Shown in pieces: positions 6,803 through 14,963 of a stretch of 37,279 nt of DNA. Numbering within the stretch: position 1 is the first letter of the stretch; each line of letters opens with the position of its first letter. The notes beneath the pieces are model-generated. The model had not been told where the DNA came from. It made no database searches and saw only the letters and a program-made list of their open reading frames with translations. Origin of the DNA: Lachnospiraceae bacterium (GTDB lineage Bacteria; Bacillota; Clostridia; Lachnospirales; Lachnospiraceae); contig JAQUUX010000028.1 in the NCBI GenBank assembly GCA_028693705.1, positions 1 to 37,279 of the forward strand, written 5' to 3'. The translations under genes and the position numbers were made by a program.

Positions 6803-8287
6803 CTATTCTTGTGCTCCCAGTGTAACGGTAAGTTTTGAACTTTGATACCCGCCGGCCTCTGCTCTTTCAATAGTGACCTGTACTGTTGTTCCGGCAGCAT
6901 AATACTCCAGCTGTTTCTGCAGATCTTCCATGGAAGTAACCTCTGCTCCGTCTAAGGATGTGATAATATCTCCGGTCTGCATACCTGCCTCAGCTGCGCC
7001 TGTTCCATCATACACCTGTGCGATATAAACGCCTGCCGGCATATTATAAGACTGAATTGCCTCTTCTGACACAGTCTGTCCGGAAATTCCCAAATATCCC
7101 TTCTGTTCCTCTGTTACCTTACTCTTTGTTTCCTTTAACATCAGATCCGATATAATAGGCTTTGCTGCCGAAATCGGAATGGCATATCCCATACCTTCAA
7201 TTGTAGTACCGCCAATCTTATTGGAATTAATCCCGATGACTTCTCCCTGTATATTTAACAGTGCGCCGCCGGAATTACCCGGATTAATAGCAGCATCTGT
7301 CTGGATAAAGGTCTCTGTTGCTGTGGGATTTCCTTCTGCGTCTGTTTCTACTCCAATCTCACGGTTTAAAGCACTGATGACACCTGTTGTTACGGACTGT
7401 CCATAGCCTAATGCATTACCAATGGCAATAGCCGGTTCTCCTACAGATAAATCATCGGAATCTCCCAGAGTAGCTACCGCAATTGCGTTTTTAGTTGCAT
7501 CGGATAAACTTTCCAACGGAATAGCGATGACTGCCAAATCCATTGCAGAATCAGTTCCCTTGATCTGTGCTTCACCGACAGACTCATCCACAAAAGTCAC
7601 TTCCAGTGTTTCAGCATCTGCAACCACATGATAATTGGTTACCAAGAGTAATTCGGTATCGTTTTCACCAACAATAATACCGGAGCCGCTTGCTTCCTGC
7701 TCCTGGCTGTAGGTCTGTCCCCAGAAATTTGCTGTTTCTGTATATTTATTCACGATAGATACAACAGAGGGCATAACTTCTCCTACCACACCGGATACAT
7801 CGGAAACCACCGCTGTAATATTCTCTGTATGCTGTACTCTGTCTCTTCCCGGATTAGAAGGAGCCTTACTTTCTGTAGTTTCTTTGGTCTCCGGGACTAC
7901 CGGTGTCTGTGCAATCTGTCCGCTTCCACTTACAGCAGCATCATTTACGCCCATAGCATCCCTAATCTCGGCAAACACATCCGTGTATTTTGCTACTCCA
8001 TAAAAGCTGCCTGCTGCAACACCACCGAATAAAACCCCAAGAAAAACTGTAGCAATCAATCTACGGAAGAAATGTCCGCCTGATTTTTTCTTCTTTTTTT
8101 TGTTGTTTTCCACAGTTCCCATACTGCTATAGGTCGTTCCCCCCATATCCATACTGCGGTACCTGGAATCGTCGGTGCTTCCGGTATTAGCATAATTCGT
8201 ACCCGTACTGCCTGCATTTATGGAAGAAGATCCGTAACCGCTGAAACGTCCGGCTGTATTTTTATCTGTATTTTCTCTATCGTACAT
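6803..8287 (-). CDS. HtrA/DegP-like serine protease with PDZ domain (copy 1)
   Basis: Predicted 494-residue membrane-anchored protease for quality control outside the membrane. It has a long Ser/Gly/Asn/Tyr-rich cytoplasmic head (1-60), a poly-Lys patch, a single transmembrane segment (about 77-98), a Thr/Pro linker, then a trypsin-like domain with triad H220 ('TNYHVV'), D250 ('AMDLAV') and S339 ('GNSGG'), and a C-terminal PDZ domain (about 395-485) with the carboxylate-binding 'YLGI'. Size and order match HtrA-type proteins of Firmicutes, which respond to cell-envelope stress. It is a tandem paralogue of the next gene on this strand. The ATG has AGAGGGAT upstream, the same leader as its paralogue. 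Confidence 0.92.
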   Translation of the reverse strand: MYDRENTDKNTAGRFSGYGSSSINAGSTGTNYANTGSTDDSRYRSMDMGGTTYSSMGTVENNKKKKKKSGGHFFRRLIATVFLGVLFGGVAAGSFYGVAKYTDVFAEIRDAMGVNDAAVSGSGQIAQTPVVPETKETTESKAPSNPGRDRVQHTENITAVVSDVSGVVGEVMPSVVSIVNKYTETANFWGQTYSQEQEASGSGIIVGENDTELLLVTNYHVVADAETLEVTFVDESVGEAQIKGTDSAMDLAVIAIPLESLSDATKNAIAVATLGDSDDLSVGEPAIAIGNALGYGQSVTTGVISALNREIGVETDAEGNPTATETFIQTDAAINPGNSGGALLNIQGEVIGINSNKIGGTTIEGMGYAIPISAAKPIISDLMLKETKSKVTEEQKGYLGISGQTVSEEAIQSYNMPAGVYIAQVYDGTGAAEAGMQTGDIITSLDGAEVTSMEDLQKQLEYYAAGTTVQVTIERAEAGGYQSSKLTVTLGAQE

Positions 8288-8389
8288 GGCGATCCCTCTT
8301 TCTATTGCCTATTATTTTAAATTATACATCAATCTGCAGAAATTATTTTCAAAAATTCTATTATTTATGAATATTTTATATAGTACGAA

Positions 8390-8433
8390 AAAAGGGGGAG
8401 TCCACAGTCCGTATAGGCTGTGGGAACTCTCCC
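8390..8433 (-). terminator. Rho-independent terminator after HtrA copy 2
   Basis: Read on the minus strand, GGGAG and CCACAG arms (8419-8433 side) pair with CTGTGG and CTCCC (8395-8409 side), then a run of six Ts. It follows the stop at 8479, so the two HtrA genes are probably transcribed separately. Confidence 0.8.
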
Positions 8434-8478
8434 TTAAACTATTATCCAATTATCTTTCTTTTTATTGTTTACAAGCTT

Positions 8479-9903
8479 TTAATTTCCATAACTTCTGTTA
8501 AATGTAAACGGGAATGGATTGCCGTAATTCTGGCTTCCCTGATCCTGGCGTTGTGAGCTTTCAGCAGTTTCCGTCTCTGTATCCTTCTGCTGTAAAGTGA
8601 TATTGATTGTCTGCTCATCATAGCCGCCGCTTGCCATTCTCTGCACAGTCATCTCTACTGTTTCACCGGCACTGTAGTATTCCAGCATACCGATCAGATC
8701 ATCTGTATTCAGCGTTTCCTGTCCGTCAAATTTCGTAATGACATCGCCCTGTACCAGACCTGCCTTATCTGCTGCGCTGCCTTCAGTCACACTGGTAACA
8801 TATACCCCCTGTGGGATACCATAGGTCGTTGCTGCCTCACTGGCAACTGTCATACAGGTAATACCGAGACTTCCCTGTTCCGCAATTTCTACTTTATCTC
8901 TGGTTTCCCTGCTTTCCAATTCTGTGAGGATAGGCTGTGCTGTAGAAATAGGAATCGCATATCCCATACCTTCTACCTGGCTGGAAGCAAACTTTGCGGA
9001 GTTGATACCGATTACTTCACCCTTCATGTTAAATAATGCACCACCGGAGTTACCGGGGTTGATGGCTGCATCTGTCTGAATCAGAGAAGCAGTCATGTTC
9101 TCAATCGTCACTGCTCTGTCAAGTGCACTGACATAACCAGATGTAACAGACTGCCCGTATCCAAGGGCATTACCAATGGCTACTACCTGATCACCAATCT
9201 GTAATGCATTAGAATCACCTAATGCGGCTATTTTTACAGTTGACATAACTTCTGAAGGAATATCACTTAATTTAATACCTACGATTGCCAGATCATTTGC
9301 AGAATCAGTACCCTTTACATAGGCACTGTATACCTGATCTTCTGAATCGTTAAAGCATACTGATAATTCTTCTGCATCAGCTACCACATGGTTGTTTGTA
9401 GCGATTAACAATTCAGTATCATTTTGTGAAACTATGATACCGGAACCTGCGCTGGTGCTTTCCTGCTGCATGGTACCAAACCAGCTTTGTACCTCTGCTA
9501 CACCTTTATTCGTGATGGAAACAATGGATGGCATACAGTTAGAAGCAATTTCAGATACTGTATAAGCTGCTCCATCTGTTCCGTCCGAATAGGCAGCATT
9601 GATGGCTGTTGTAGTTGTGGCAGCTGTGCTGTTTCCGGCTGTTCCTGCTTCTTCCGTTGAATCTGCTGTATTCTGTGCTGCCGGCATAAAATAATTCACT
9701 CCGGCTACACTGGTAGCTGTGAATACGCCACCGGCTGTCAATCCAAATACCAGGCCATATGCAACTGTATTTCTAATCTTGCGGAAAGTTCCGCCTTTTT
9801 TCTTTTTATTTTGTGCAGTCCCGCTTGCAGTTCCTTCTGCCTGGAATTGATAAGTTCCATTTTCGGTTGTATAACCGCTGTTCATTTCATTCTGTTCGTA
9901 CAT
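8479..9903 (-). CDS. HtrA/DegP-like serine protease with PDZ domain (copy 2)
   Basis: Predicted 474-residue paralogue of the adjacent HtrA with the same order: low-complexity cytoplasmic head, lysine patch (33-36), one transmembrane segment (about 47-68), Thr/Ala-rich linker, trypsin-like domain with H172 ('NNHVV'), D204 ('ANDLAI') and S286 ('GNSGG'), then a PDZ domain (about 375-450). The tail ends in a Gln/Ser/Asn/Phe-rich stretch that copy 1 lacks, which might reach the PDZ groove or another protein. The core is closely similar to copy 1 while linkers and tails differ, consistent with an old tandem duplication followed by specialisation. It is bracketed by terminators on both sides, so it likely has its own promoter within 9904-9933 and the preceding AT-rich stretch. 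Confidence 0.92.
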   Translation of the reverse strand: MYEQNEMNSGYTTENGTYQFQAEGTASGTAQNKKKKGGTFRKIRNTVAYGLVFGLTAGGVFTATSVAGVNYFMPAAQNTADSTEEAGTAGNSTAATTTTAINAAYSDGTDGAAYTVSEIASNCMPSIVSITNKGVAEVQSWFGTMQQESTSAGSGIIVSQNDTELLIATNNHVVADAEELSVCFNDSEDQVYSAYVKGTDSANDLAIVGIKLSDIPSEVMSTVKIAALGDSNALQIGDQVVAIGNALGYGQSVTSGYVSALDRAVTIENMTASLIQTDAAINPGNSGGALFNMKGEVIGINSAKFASSQVEGMGYAIPISTAQPILTELESRETRDKVEIAEQGSLGITCMTVASEAATTYGIPQGVYVTSVTEGSAADKAGLVQGDVITKFDGQETLNTDDLIGMLEYYSAGETVEMTVQRMASGGYDEQTINITLQQKDTETETAESSQRQDQGSQNYGNPFPFTFNRSYGN

Positions 9904-9929
9904 ATTGATCCCTCTTTTCTCGAATTATA

Positions 9930-9970
9930 AAAATATCCCTCGAAAGATCTGATTCATCTTTCAAGGGATA
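9930..9970 (-). terminator. Rho-independent terminator after the sortase gene
   Basis: TATCCCTCGAAAGAT (9934-9948) is complementary, with one mismatch, to the 3' arm at 9956-9970. On the minus strand the stem is followed by ATTTTTAT. It closes the glmS-sortase unit. Confidence 0.8.
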
Positions 9971-10035
9971 CTTTAACGTATAATTATGTTCGATTTTTGA
10001 TGAAAGTATGAAGATTTTGTGTCCTGCATACTTTT

Positions 10036-10797
10036 CTATTTTTCTTTTTCAGAGACGAAAATACCATGTACCAGAAAACGTTTGGAACCATCTCCATAGC
10101 AGGTGGACAGCATGATCATGTTCTGCTCGGAACTAAGCGTAGCCGGATCCGTAAATCTAAGTGCTTTGCTTTGTATTTCCTGCAGATATGCATCATAATT
10201 TTCTGCAGTAACAGGCTCATATAACGTATCGGTAGGACTTACCTCTTCATAGGCAAACACCTGATACTGTCTTACCGTATCTCCTGTATAGATATAAAAG
10301 TAATGTTCTGCCTGACCAAACTCTTCATCCTGGTAAAAAGTCTTCAGCGTTCCAAACATAGAACCGTTTTTCATGTTATGTCCATATACAATGGTGTTCA
10401 GATCACTATAGTCATCTGATGCGCCGGCATCCAGGAAAATACTGCCCGGTTTGCTGTACTCTTCATATATATCCCGGTGCAGATAATAATCATTATCCTC
10501 ACCCTGCATAATCGGATAACTGATGTCCAGATCTCCCAGATAGAACCAGCCTTTTACGTCCTGATTGATTTCCAGAAGCGGATCCAGATTGATCCAGACC
10601 TTTGGAAAATCTCCGGGTTTTTCCTCAGTATCAGCCCCTGCCTGGTCTGTAATGTTTTCTTCTACCAGTGCTTCTACCTCGTCATAGGCATTTTCTGCCT
10701 GATGATACATTTCATAAATTCCGAAAAGTTTGTATCCGCAGAACAGGAAAACCGCCAGCGCTATTATTCCAATAATAATATTTATCGTTTTTCGCAA
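10036..10797 (-). CDS. srtB: Class B sortase
   Basis: Predicted 253-residue membrane-anchored transpeptidase that cleaves a sorting signal in secreted proteins and joins them to peptidoglycan or to each other. One N-terminal transmembrane helix (about 5-24) is followed by the sortase barrel, with catalytic H140 in 'VYGHNM', C233 in 'LSTCYG' and R240 in 'GSKRF'. The 'NGSMFGTL' context is typical of class B. Translation most likely begins at a TTG (10795-10797), with GGAG seven bases upstream and the glmS stop only 12 bases before it, so it is probably translated with glmS. No protein in this window carries an obvious LPxTG- or NPxTN-type sorting signal, so its substrates are elsewhere. Confidence 0.9.
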   Translation of the reverse strand: MRKTINIIIGIIALAVFLFCGYKLFGIYEMYHQAENAYDEVEALVEENITDQAGADTEEKPGDFPKVWINLDPLLEINQDVKGWFYLGDLDISYPIMQGEDNDYYLHRDIYEEYSKPGSIFLDAGASDDYSDLNTIVYGHNMKNGSMFGTLKTFYQDEEFGQAEHYFYIYTGDTVRQYQVFAYEEVSPTDTLYEPVTAENYDAYLQEIQSKALRFTDPATLSSEQNMIMLSTCYGDGSKRFLVHGIFVSEKEK

Positions 10798-10809
10798 TTG
10801 TCTTCTCCA

Positions 10810-12636
10810 CTACTCTACTGTAACTGATTTTGCAAGGTTTCTTGGTTTATCCACATCGCAGCCTTTTCCTACAGATACATAATAAGAGAATAACTGCAAG
10901 GGAATGATTGCCAGGGAATTGGCAAAATAAGGGTTCGTCTCCGGAATATAGATTACATAATCCGCAGCCTTCTCGATTTCTTTATTTCCTTCACAGGTAA
11001 CTGCCAGTACAAAAGCTCCTCTTGCCTTTACCTCTACCATATTACTGATAGTCTTGGCATATAATGCAGGCTGCGTGGAAACAGCAGCAACCAGGGTTCC
11101 TTCTTCGATCAGGGAAATGGTTCCGTGCTTTAATTCTCCTGCTGCATAAGCCTCAGAATGGATATAGGAAATTTCCTTTAATTTCAGGGAAGCCTCCAGT
11201 GAAATTGCATAGTCGATACCACGGCCAATGAAGAATACATCTTTGGCACCGATGTAGCGATTTGCGAATTTCTGGATCTTTTCTTTATTGTTTAATAACA
11301 GCTCAATCTGATCCGGTAAACGTTTCAGATCCTGGATCATCTGTTCAAAATCTGCATCAGAAACTGTTCCTCTGGCTTTTGCAAATTTCATAGCCAGCAG
11401 GTAAAGTGCGATCAGCTGTGCTGAATATGCCTTTGTAGTCGCTACAGCGATTTCCGGTCCTGCCCAGGTATACATGACTCTGTCTGCTTCTCTGGCAATA
11501 GAACTGCCTACTACGTTTACAATACCCAGCACCTGGAACCCTCTTGCTTTGGATTCACGAAGGGCGGCCAGCGTATCTGCGGTCTCACCGGACTGGCTGA
11601 TAACCACTACCATAGCACCTTCTTCTAAGATAGGGTCACGATAACGGAATTCAGATGCAAGATCCACCTCTACCGGGATTCTTGCCAGACCTTCCAGTAC
11701 ATATTTACCGGTTACACCTGTATGATAAGCAGAACCACAGGCAACAATATGGATTTTCTTAACTGCCTGTAACTCTGCATCTGTCATATTCAGTTCATCG
11801 ATTACAATGTCATTATTTTTGATTCTTGGAGAAAGTGTATCTGTAACAGTTTTTGGCTGTTCATACATTTCCTTCAGCATGAAATGCTCATAACCGTCTT
11901 TTTCTGCTGCTTTTGCATCCCATTCAATGGTAACAGGCTCTTTCTGGATTTCTTCTTCATCTACAGAATAGAAATGCATGTGATCAGCACGCAGTCTGAC
12001 GATTTCCTGATTGTCCACATAATAAACGGTTCTGGTGTATTTCAAAATAGCAGGTACATCAGATGCAATAAAACAGCCTTCATCACTCTTTCCAACGATC
12101 AGCGGAGAGTCCTTTCTGGCTGCAAAAAGCTGATCCGGATGATCCGTGAACATGATACCCAGTGCATAAGAACCTTCTACTCTATGAAGTACCTTTGTAA
12201 TGGCCTCCATAGGATCGCCCTTATAGTAATAATCCAGTAAATGTGCCACTACTTCTGTATCTGTTTCAGATTTGAAGTGATAGCCTTTATCTGTCAGTTT
12301 CTTTTTTAATTTAATATAGTTTTCGATAATACCGTTATGTACTACCGCAATTGTCTTCTTTTCATTAAAATGAGGATGTGCATTTTCATCACTTGGTACA
12401 CCGTGGGTTGCCCATCTGGTATGTCCGATGCCACTGGTTCCGGGCATGGTGCTGCCGCCCTGAGTCAGATTTTCCAATACCTTCAAACGACCTCTGGCCT
12501 TTACAATGTTGATCTTATCTCCATCAAAAACTGCCATGCCGGCAGAATCATATCCTCTATATTCCAGTTTAGACAAGCCATCCAATATAATGGGAGCTGC
12601 CTGTTCTTTTCCAATATATCCAACAATACCGCACAT
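10810..12636 (-). CDS. glmS: Glutamine-fructose-6-phosphate aminotransferase (isomerizing)
   Basis: Predicted 608-residue cytosolic enzyme making glucosamine-6-phosphate from fructose-6-phosphate and glutamine, the entry step to UDP-GlcNAc for peptidoglycan and wall glycans. The start must be the ATG at 12636: it gives 'MCGIVGYIG', and the catalytic Cys2 has to become the N-terminus. An in-frame ATG 12 codons upstream is not used; a -10-like TATAAT sits over it (12671-12676). The N-terminal Ntn glutaminase domain has 'HTRWATHG'; two SIS isomerase domains follow ('SQSGETADT' near 350, 'HSEAYAAGELKHG' near 490), ending in the conserved 'AKSVTVE'. No glmS ribozyme precedes it: only 82 bases separate it from the GT2 gene. 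Confidence 0.97.
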   Translation of the reverse strand: MCGIVGYIGKEQAAPIILDGLSKLEYRGYDSAGMAVFDGDKINIVKARGRLKVLENLTQGGSTMPGTSGIGHTRWATHGVPSDENAHPHFNEKKTIAVVHNGIIENYIKLKKKLTDKGYHFKSETDTEVVAHLLDYYYKGDPMEAITKVLHRVEGSYALGIMFTDHPDQLFAARKDSPLIVGKSDEGCFIASDVPAILKYTRTVYYVDNQEIVRLRADHMHFYSVDEEEIQKEPVTIEWDAKAAEKDGYEHFMLKEMYEQPKTVTDTLSPRIKNNDIVIDELNMTDAELQAVKKIHIVACGSAYHTGVTGKYVLEGLARIPVEVDLASEFRYRDPILEEGAMVVVISQSGETADTLAALRESKARGFQVLGIVNVVGSSIAREADRVMYTWAGPEIAVATTKAYSAQLIALYLLAMKFAKARGTVSDADFEQMIQDLKRLPDQIELLLNNKEKIQKFANRYIGAKDVFFIGRGIDYAISLEASLKLKEISYIHSEAYAAGELKHGTISLIEEGTLVAAVSTQPALYAKTISNMVEVKARGAFVLAVTCEGNKEIEKAADYVIYIPETNPYFANSLAIIPLQLFSYYVSVGKGCDVDKPRNLAKSVTVE

Positions 12637-12670
12637 AATATTTTCCTTTCTGCTACTTGTTTCTTCCTGC

Positions 12671-12676
12671 ATTATA
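12671..12676 (-). promoter_or_regulatory. Possible -10 element for glmS
   Basis: A perfect TATAAT on the minus strand lies about 35 bases before the glmS ATG. The -35 position has no good match, so the promoter is weakly supported, but glmS may be transcribed both from here and by read-through. Confidence 0.3.
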
Positions 12677-12718
12677 ATCTATCGCAGTGACATTTTCTAC
12701 CTTTGATTGCAAAATCAT

Positions 12719-13678
12719 CTATGATTTTAACTCCTGGTTTTCAGCATATACAGAATCCCAATAAGCCTTATTCATGGTATATTTCAGGATTTTCTTCCTG
12801 GTCAGCTTTTTATAACTTTTTCCCAGCCGATATCCCATATATTTACCTGCCGTTTTCCACACCAATTCTATGATGAGCCAGGGTTTTCCAATGTGACACA
12901 GATGAAGAGCTGTTTTTTTCACCATTTTCACTCCTTCGGACTCTGATGGCACATCTGCAAATACCTCCGGATGATCTGCCTGTGAAACTCCCAGATCGAA
13001 GTTACGATGAAACTGCTGCCTGCATGTATAGTTATGAGAATGAACTACTCTTGCATCTGCTGCATAAGCGATTTTGTATCCCTTTCGAATTACTCCGGAA
13101 GCAAATATCATATCTTCATTAAAAATTGTATGCCTGGTAAAGCCGCCTAATTCCAGATACAAGTCTCTTTTATAAGCCGCACACACGTTAGAACAGAAAA
13201 AAGTCTTGATTCCCAGTTCCGGCAGATCCTCTAAGGACTTTACTCCGGACTTGTCAGGATAATTAAAGGCTCTGGTAAACTGCTCGATTTCATTGCAATC
13301 CTGCGCCGGTAACTGTCTGGCGTAGCTAACCGGTACCCATGGACTTTGAAGCGGTTCTATCAGTCTTTCCACCAGTGTATCATCCGCCGGCAGGGCATCC
13401 TGGGTCATGAGAATGACAATATCTGCCTCAGATTTCAGGATTCCCTCATGTCTGGTTCGACCATGATCAAATTCTCTTTGAGAAATATGATGTACCGTAA
13501 TATTCTGGTAGCGCCTTATCAGATTGGTCCCATAGAGCATCTGGTCAAAATACTTTTGCTCCGTATTCATCAGAATAATCTGATGCACTGGCACTGTCTG
13601 ATGCTCTAATTTTTCAATCAATGTTTCAAACACTTTATCCGGTTTATAGGTTGGTATGATCACATCTATTTTCTGCAT
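12719..13678 (-). CDS. Family 2 glycosyltransferase
   Basis: Predicted 319-residue GT-A fold, cytoplasmic enzyme. The nucleotide-sugar domain starts at once ('DVIIPTYKP', residues 4-12), the metal-binding DxD-like position is 'MTQDALP' near 92, and 'NEDMIFASG' near 192 is the likely catalytic acidic region. The general pattern resembles GT2 rhamnosyltransferase-like proteins of surface polysaccharide loci; the donor and acceptor cannot be read from sequence. It lies after the LCP gene and a terminator, and before glmS, so it may be a separate unit at the downstream end of the locus. The ribosome site is weak (GAAAG). Confidence 0.85.
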   Translation of the reverse strand: MQKIDVIIPTYKPDKVFETLIEKLEHQTVPVHQIILMNTEQKYFDQMLYGTNLIRRYQNITVHHISQREFDHGRTRHEGILKSEADIVILMTQDALPADDTLVERLIEPLQSPWVPVSYARQLPAQDCNEIEQFTRAFNYPDKSGVKSLEDLPELGIKTFFCSNVCAAYKRDLYLELGGFTRHTIFNEDMIFASGVIRKGYKIAYAADARVVHSHNYTCRQQFHRNFDLGVSQADHPEVFADVPSESEGVKMVKKTALHLCHIGKPWLIIELVWKTAGKYMGYRLGKSYKKLTRKKILKYTMNKAYWDSVYAENQELKS

Positions 13679-13692
13679 AATTTACACTTTCA

Positions 13693-13742
13693 AAACCGAA
13701 AAAGGAGCCTCTGGCTAATTCACAGGGCTCCTCCTTTGGTTT
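13693..13742 (-). terminator. Rho-independent terminator after the LCP gene
   Basis: The arm at 13693-13709 (core GGAGCC) pairs with 13726-13742 (core GGCTCC), extended by A/T pairs with two mismatched bases. On the minus strand it is followed by T-rich sequence. It probably marks the 3' end of the main polysaccharide operon. Confidence 0.75.
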
Positions 13743-13749
13743 TCACATT

Positions 13750-14949
13750 TTATTTTACATAAGAGGCAGTATCACTTTCTACCTTCTGACTATATGACTT
13801 CACATCACTGGATGCTTCATATGACTGATCATCAAACAGGAACTGATGCAGCCATTCTACATTACTTTCCAAAGAAATCGGAATAACGCAGCTTCCCTTA
13901 GCCCCCACGGTTCCTGTAGCACGCATGGACTCCTGCGGAAAACCTTCATCCCCTGCAACACTGTACTTGGTAATATCCTTTAACAGGCCAAGGATCTCAG
14001 AAAGATCTAAGGATGTATATACTACGTTGTCATCGAATACTTCGTTGGCAATCTTTGTCAAAGTCGCAGCATCTGCATTTTTAGCTTTGCTCATAACAGC
14101 CTGTAATACCTCACGCTGTCTGAATGCACGCATGAAATCATCACCTGCAGTATAACGGATACGACAATAAGCAGTTGCCTGTAAACCATTTAATGTCTGC
14201 TTGCCGGTCTTTGTAACTTCTGTATAAGAACGTTTCAAATCCTCTGCCATAGTATACTGATAATTATTCAAATGAGATATCTCAGCATCGTCCACATCGA
14301 TTTCTACACCGCCTAAAGCATCGATAACATTGCTTAAGCCTTCAAAACCAACAGTAACGAAATCCGTAATATCCAAATCCATGTTCATGTTCAACATGTT
14401 CATAGCCTGCTCCGGACCACCCTTTGCATAAGCTGCATTACACTTGTTGTAGGAATCATTTCCAAGATTCATATAACTGTCACGGTAGACAGAAACCAGT
14501 TTAATATCCCCGGTATCCTGATTAACGGAAGCGATCATAATTGTGTCACTTCGAGTATTCTTGGTCAAAGCACCTGTGGTAGAATCCACACCAAACAGGG
14601 CAATATTACGATAACCGTTCATTTCTTCATTGGCTGCAACCTGATCATTGATTACGATATCTTCTTCGTTAATATTAACTTTACCAACACGCTCGCCTCT
14701 GGTTACCAGCCAGAGAACACCTAACATGATCAATAAAACGATAATTTCGATAATAAAGAAAATAATCTTCTTTCTCTTCTTTGCATCCTTTTTCTTAGCA
14801 GCTGCCTGTTTTCTTCGTGCATCGGAGGTAGCACCGTTTCGGCTGCCATTTCCATGGCGGCTGCTTCGTTCTCTGCCTCTTTCTTCGTATTCATCTTCGT
14901 TATAGTAGTCTTTGTTTCTTCTGTTGCCAGAATTGCGACCTGTTGCCAT
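13750..14949 (-). CDS. LytR-CpsA-Psr (LCP) family glycopolymer transferase
   Basis: Predicted 399-residue membrane protein that transfers lipid-linked glycopolymers (teichoic acids, capsule, wall rhamnans) onto peptidoglycan at the outer face. A basic, Arg/Asn-rich cytoplasmic head (1-60) precedes one transmembrane helix (about 61-82); the LCP domain follows from about 112, with the phosphate-binding arginines in 'TRSDTIM' (R133), 'SVYRDSY' (R156) and 'CRIRY'...'RAFRQRE'. Asp residues D135 and D157 are the expected metal ligands. The tail after about 330 is non-conserved. It is the last gene of the polysaccharide operon, 14 bases after the priming transferase gene, with AAAGGAGA before its ATG. 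That position fits the role of attaching the finished chain to the wall. Confidence 0.93.
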   Translation of the reverse strand: MATGRNSGNRRNKDYYNEDEYEERGRERSSRHGNGSRNGATSDARRKQAAAKKKDAKKRKKIIFFIIEIIVLLIMLGVLWLVTRGERVGKVNINEEDIVINDQVAANEEMNGYRNIALFGVDSTTGALTKNTRSDTIMIASVNQDTGDIKLVSVYRDSYMNLGNDSYNKCNAAYAKGGPEQAMNMLNMNMDLDITDFVTVGFEGLSNVIDALGGVEIDVDDAEISHLNNYQYTMAEDLKRSYTEVTKTGKQTLNGLQATAYCRIRYTAGDDFMRAFRQREVLQAVMSKAKNADAATLTKIANEVFDDNVVYTSLDLSEILGLLKDITKYSVAGDEGFPQESMRATGTVGAKGSCVIPISLESNVEWLHQFLFDDQSYEASSDVKSYSQKVESDTASYVK

Positions 14950-14963
14950 TTCTTAAGTCTCCT

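Noticed and set aside
12637-12672. Upstream ATG for glmS adding 12 residues
   Set aside because: GlmS needs Cys2 at its mature N-terminus; the extension would block the glutaminase, and the ATG at 12636 has its own ribosome site.
12637-12718. glmS ribozyme/riboswitch upstream of glmS
   Set aside because: Only 82 bases separate glmS from the preceding gene, too short for the glmS ribozyme, and its core is not visible.
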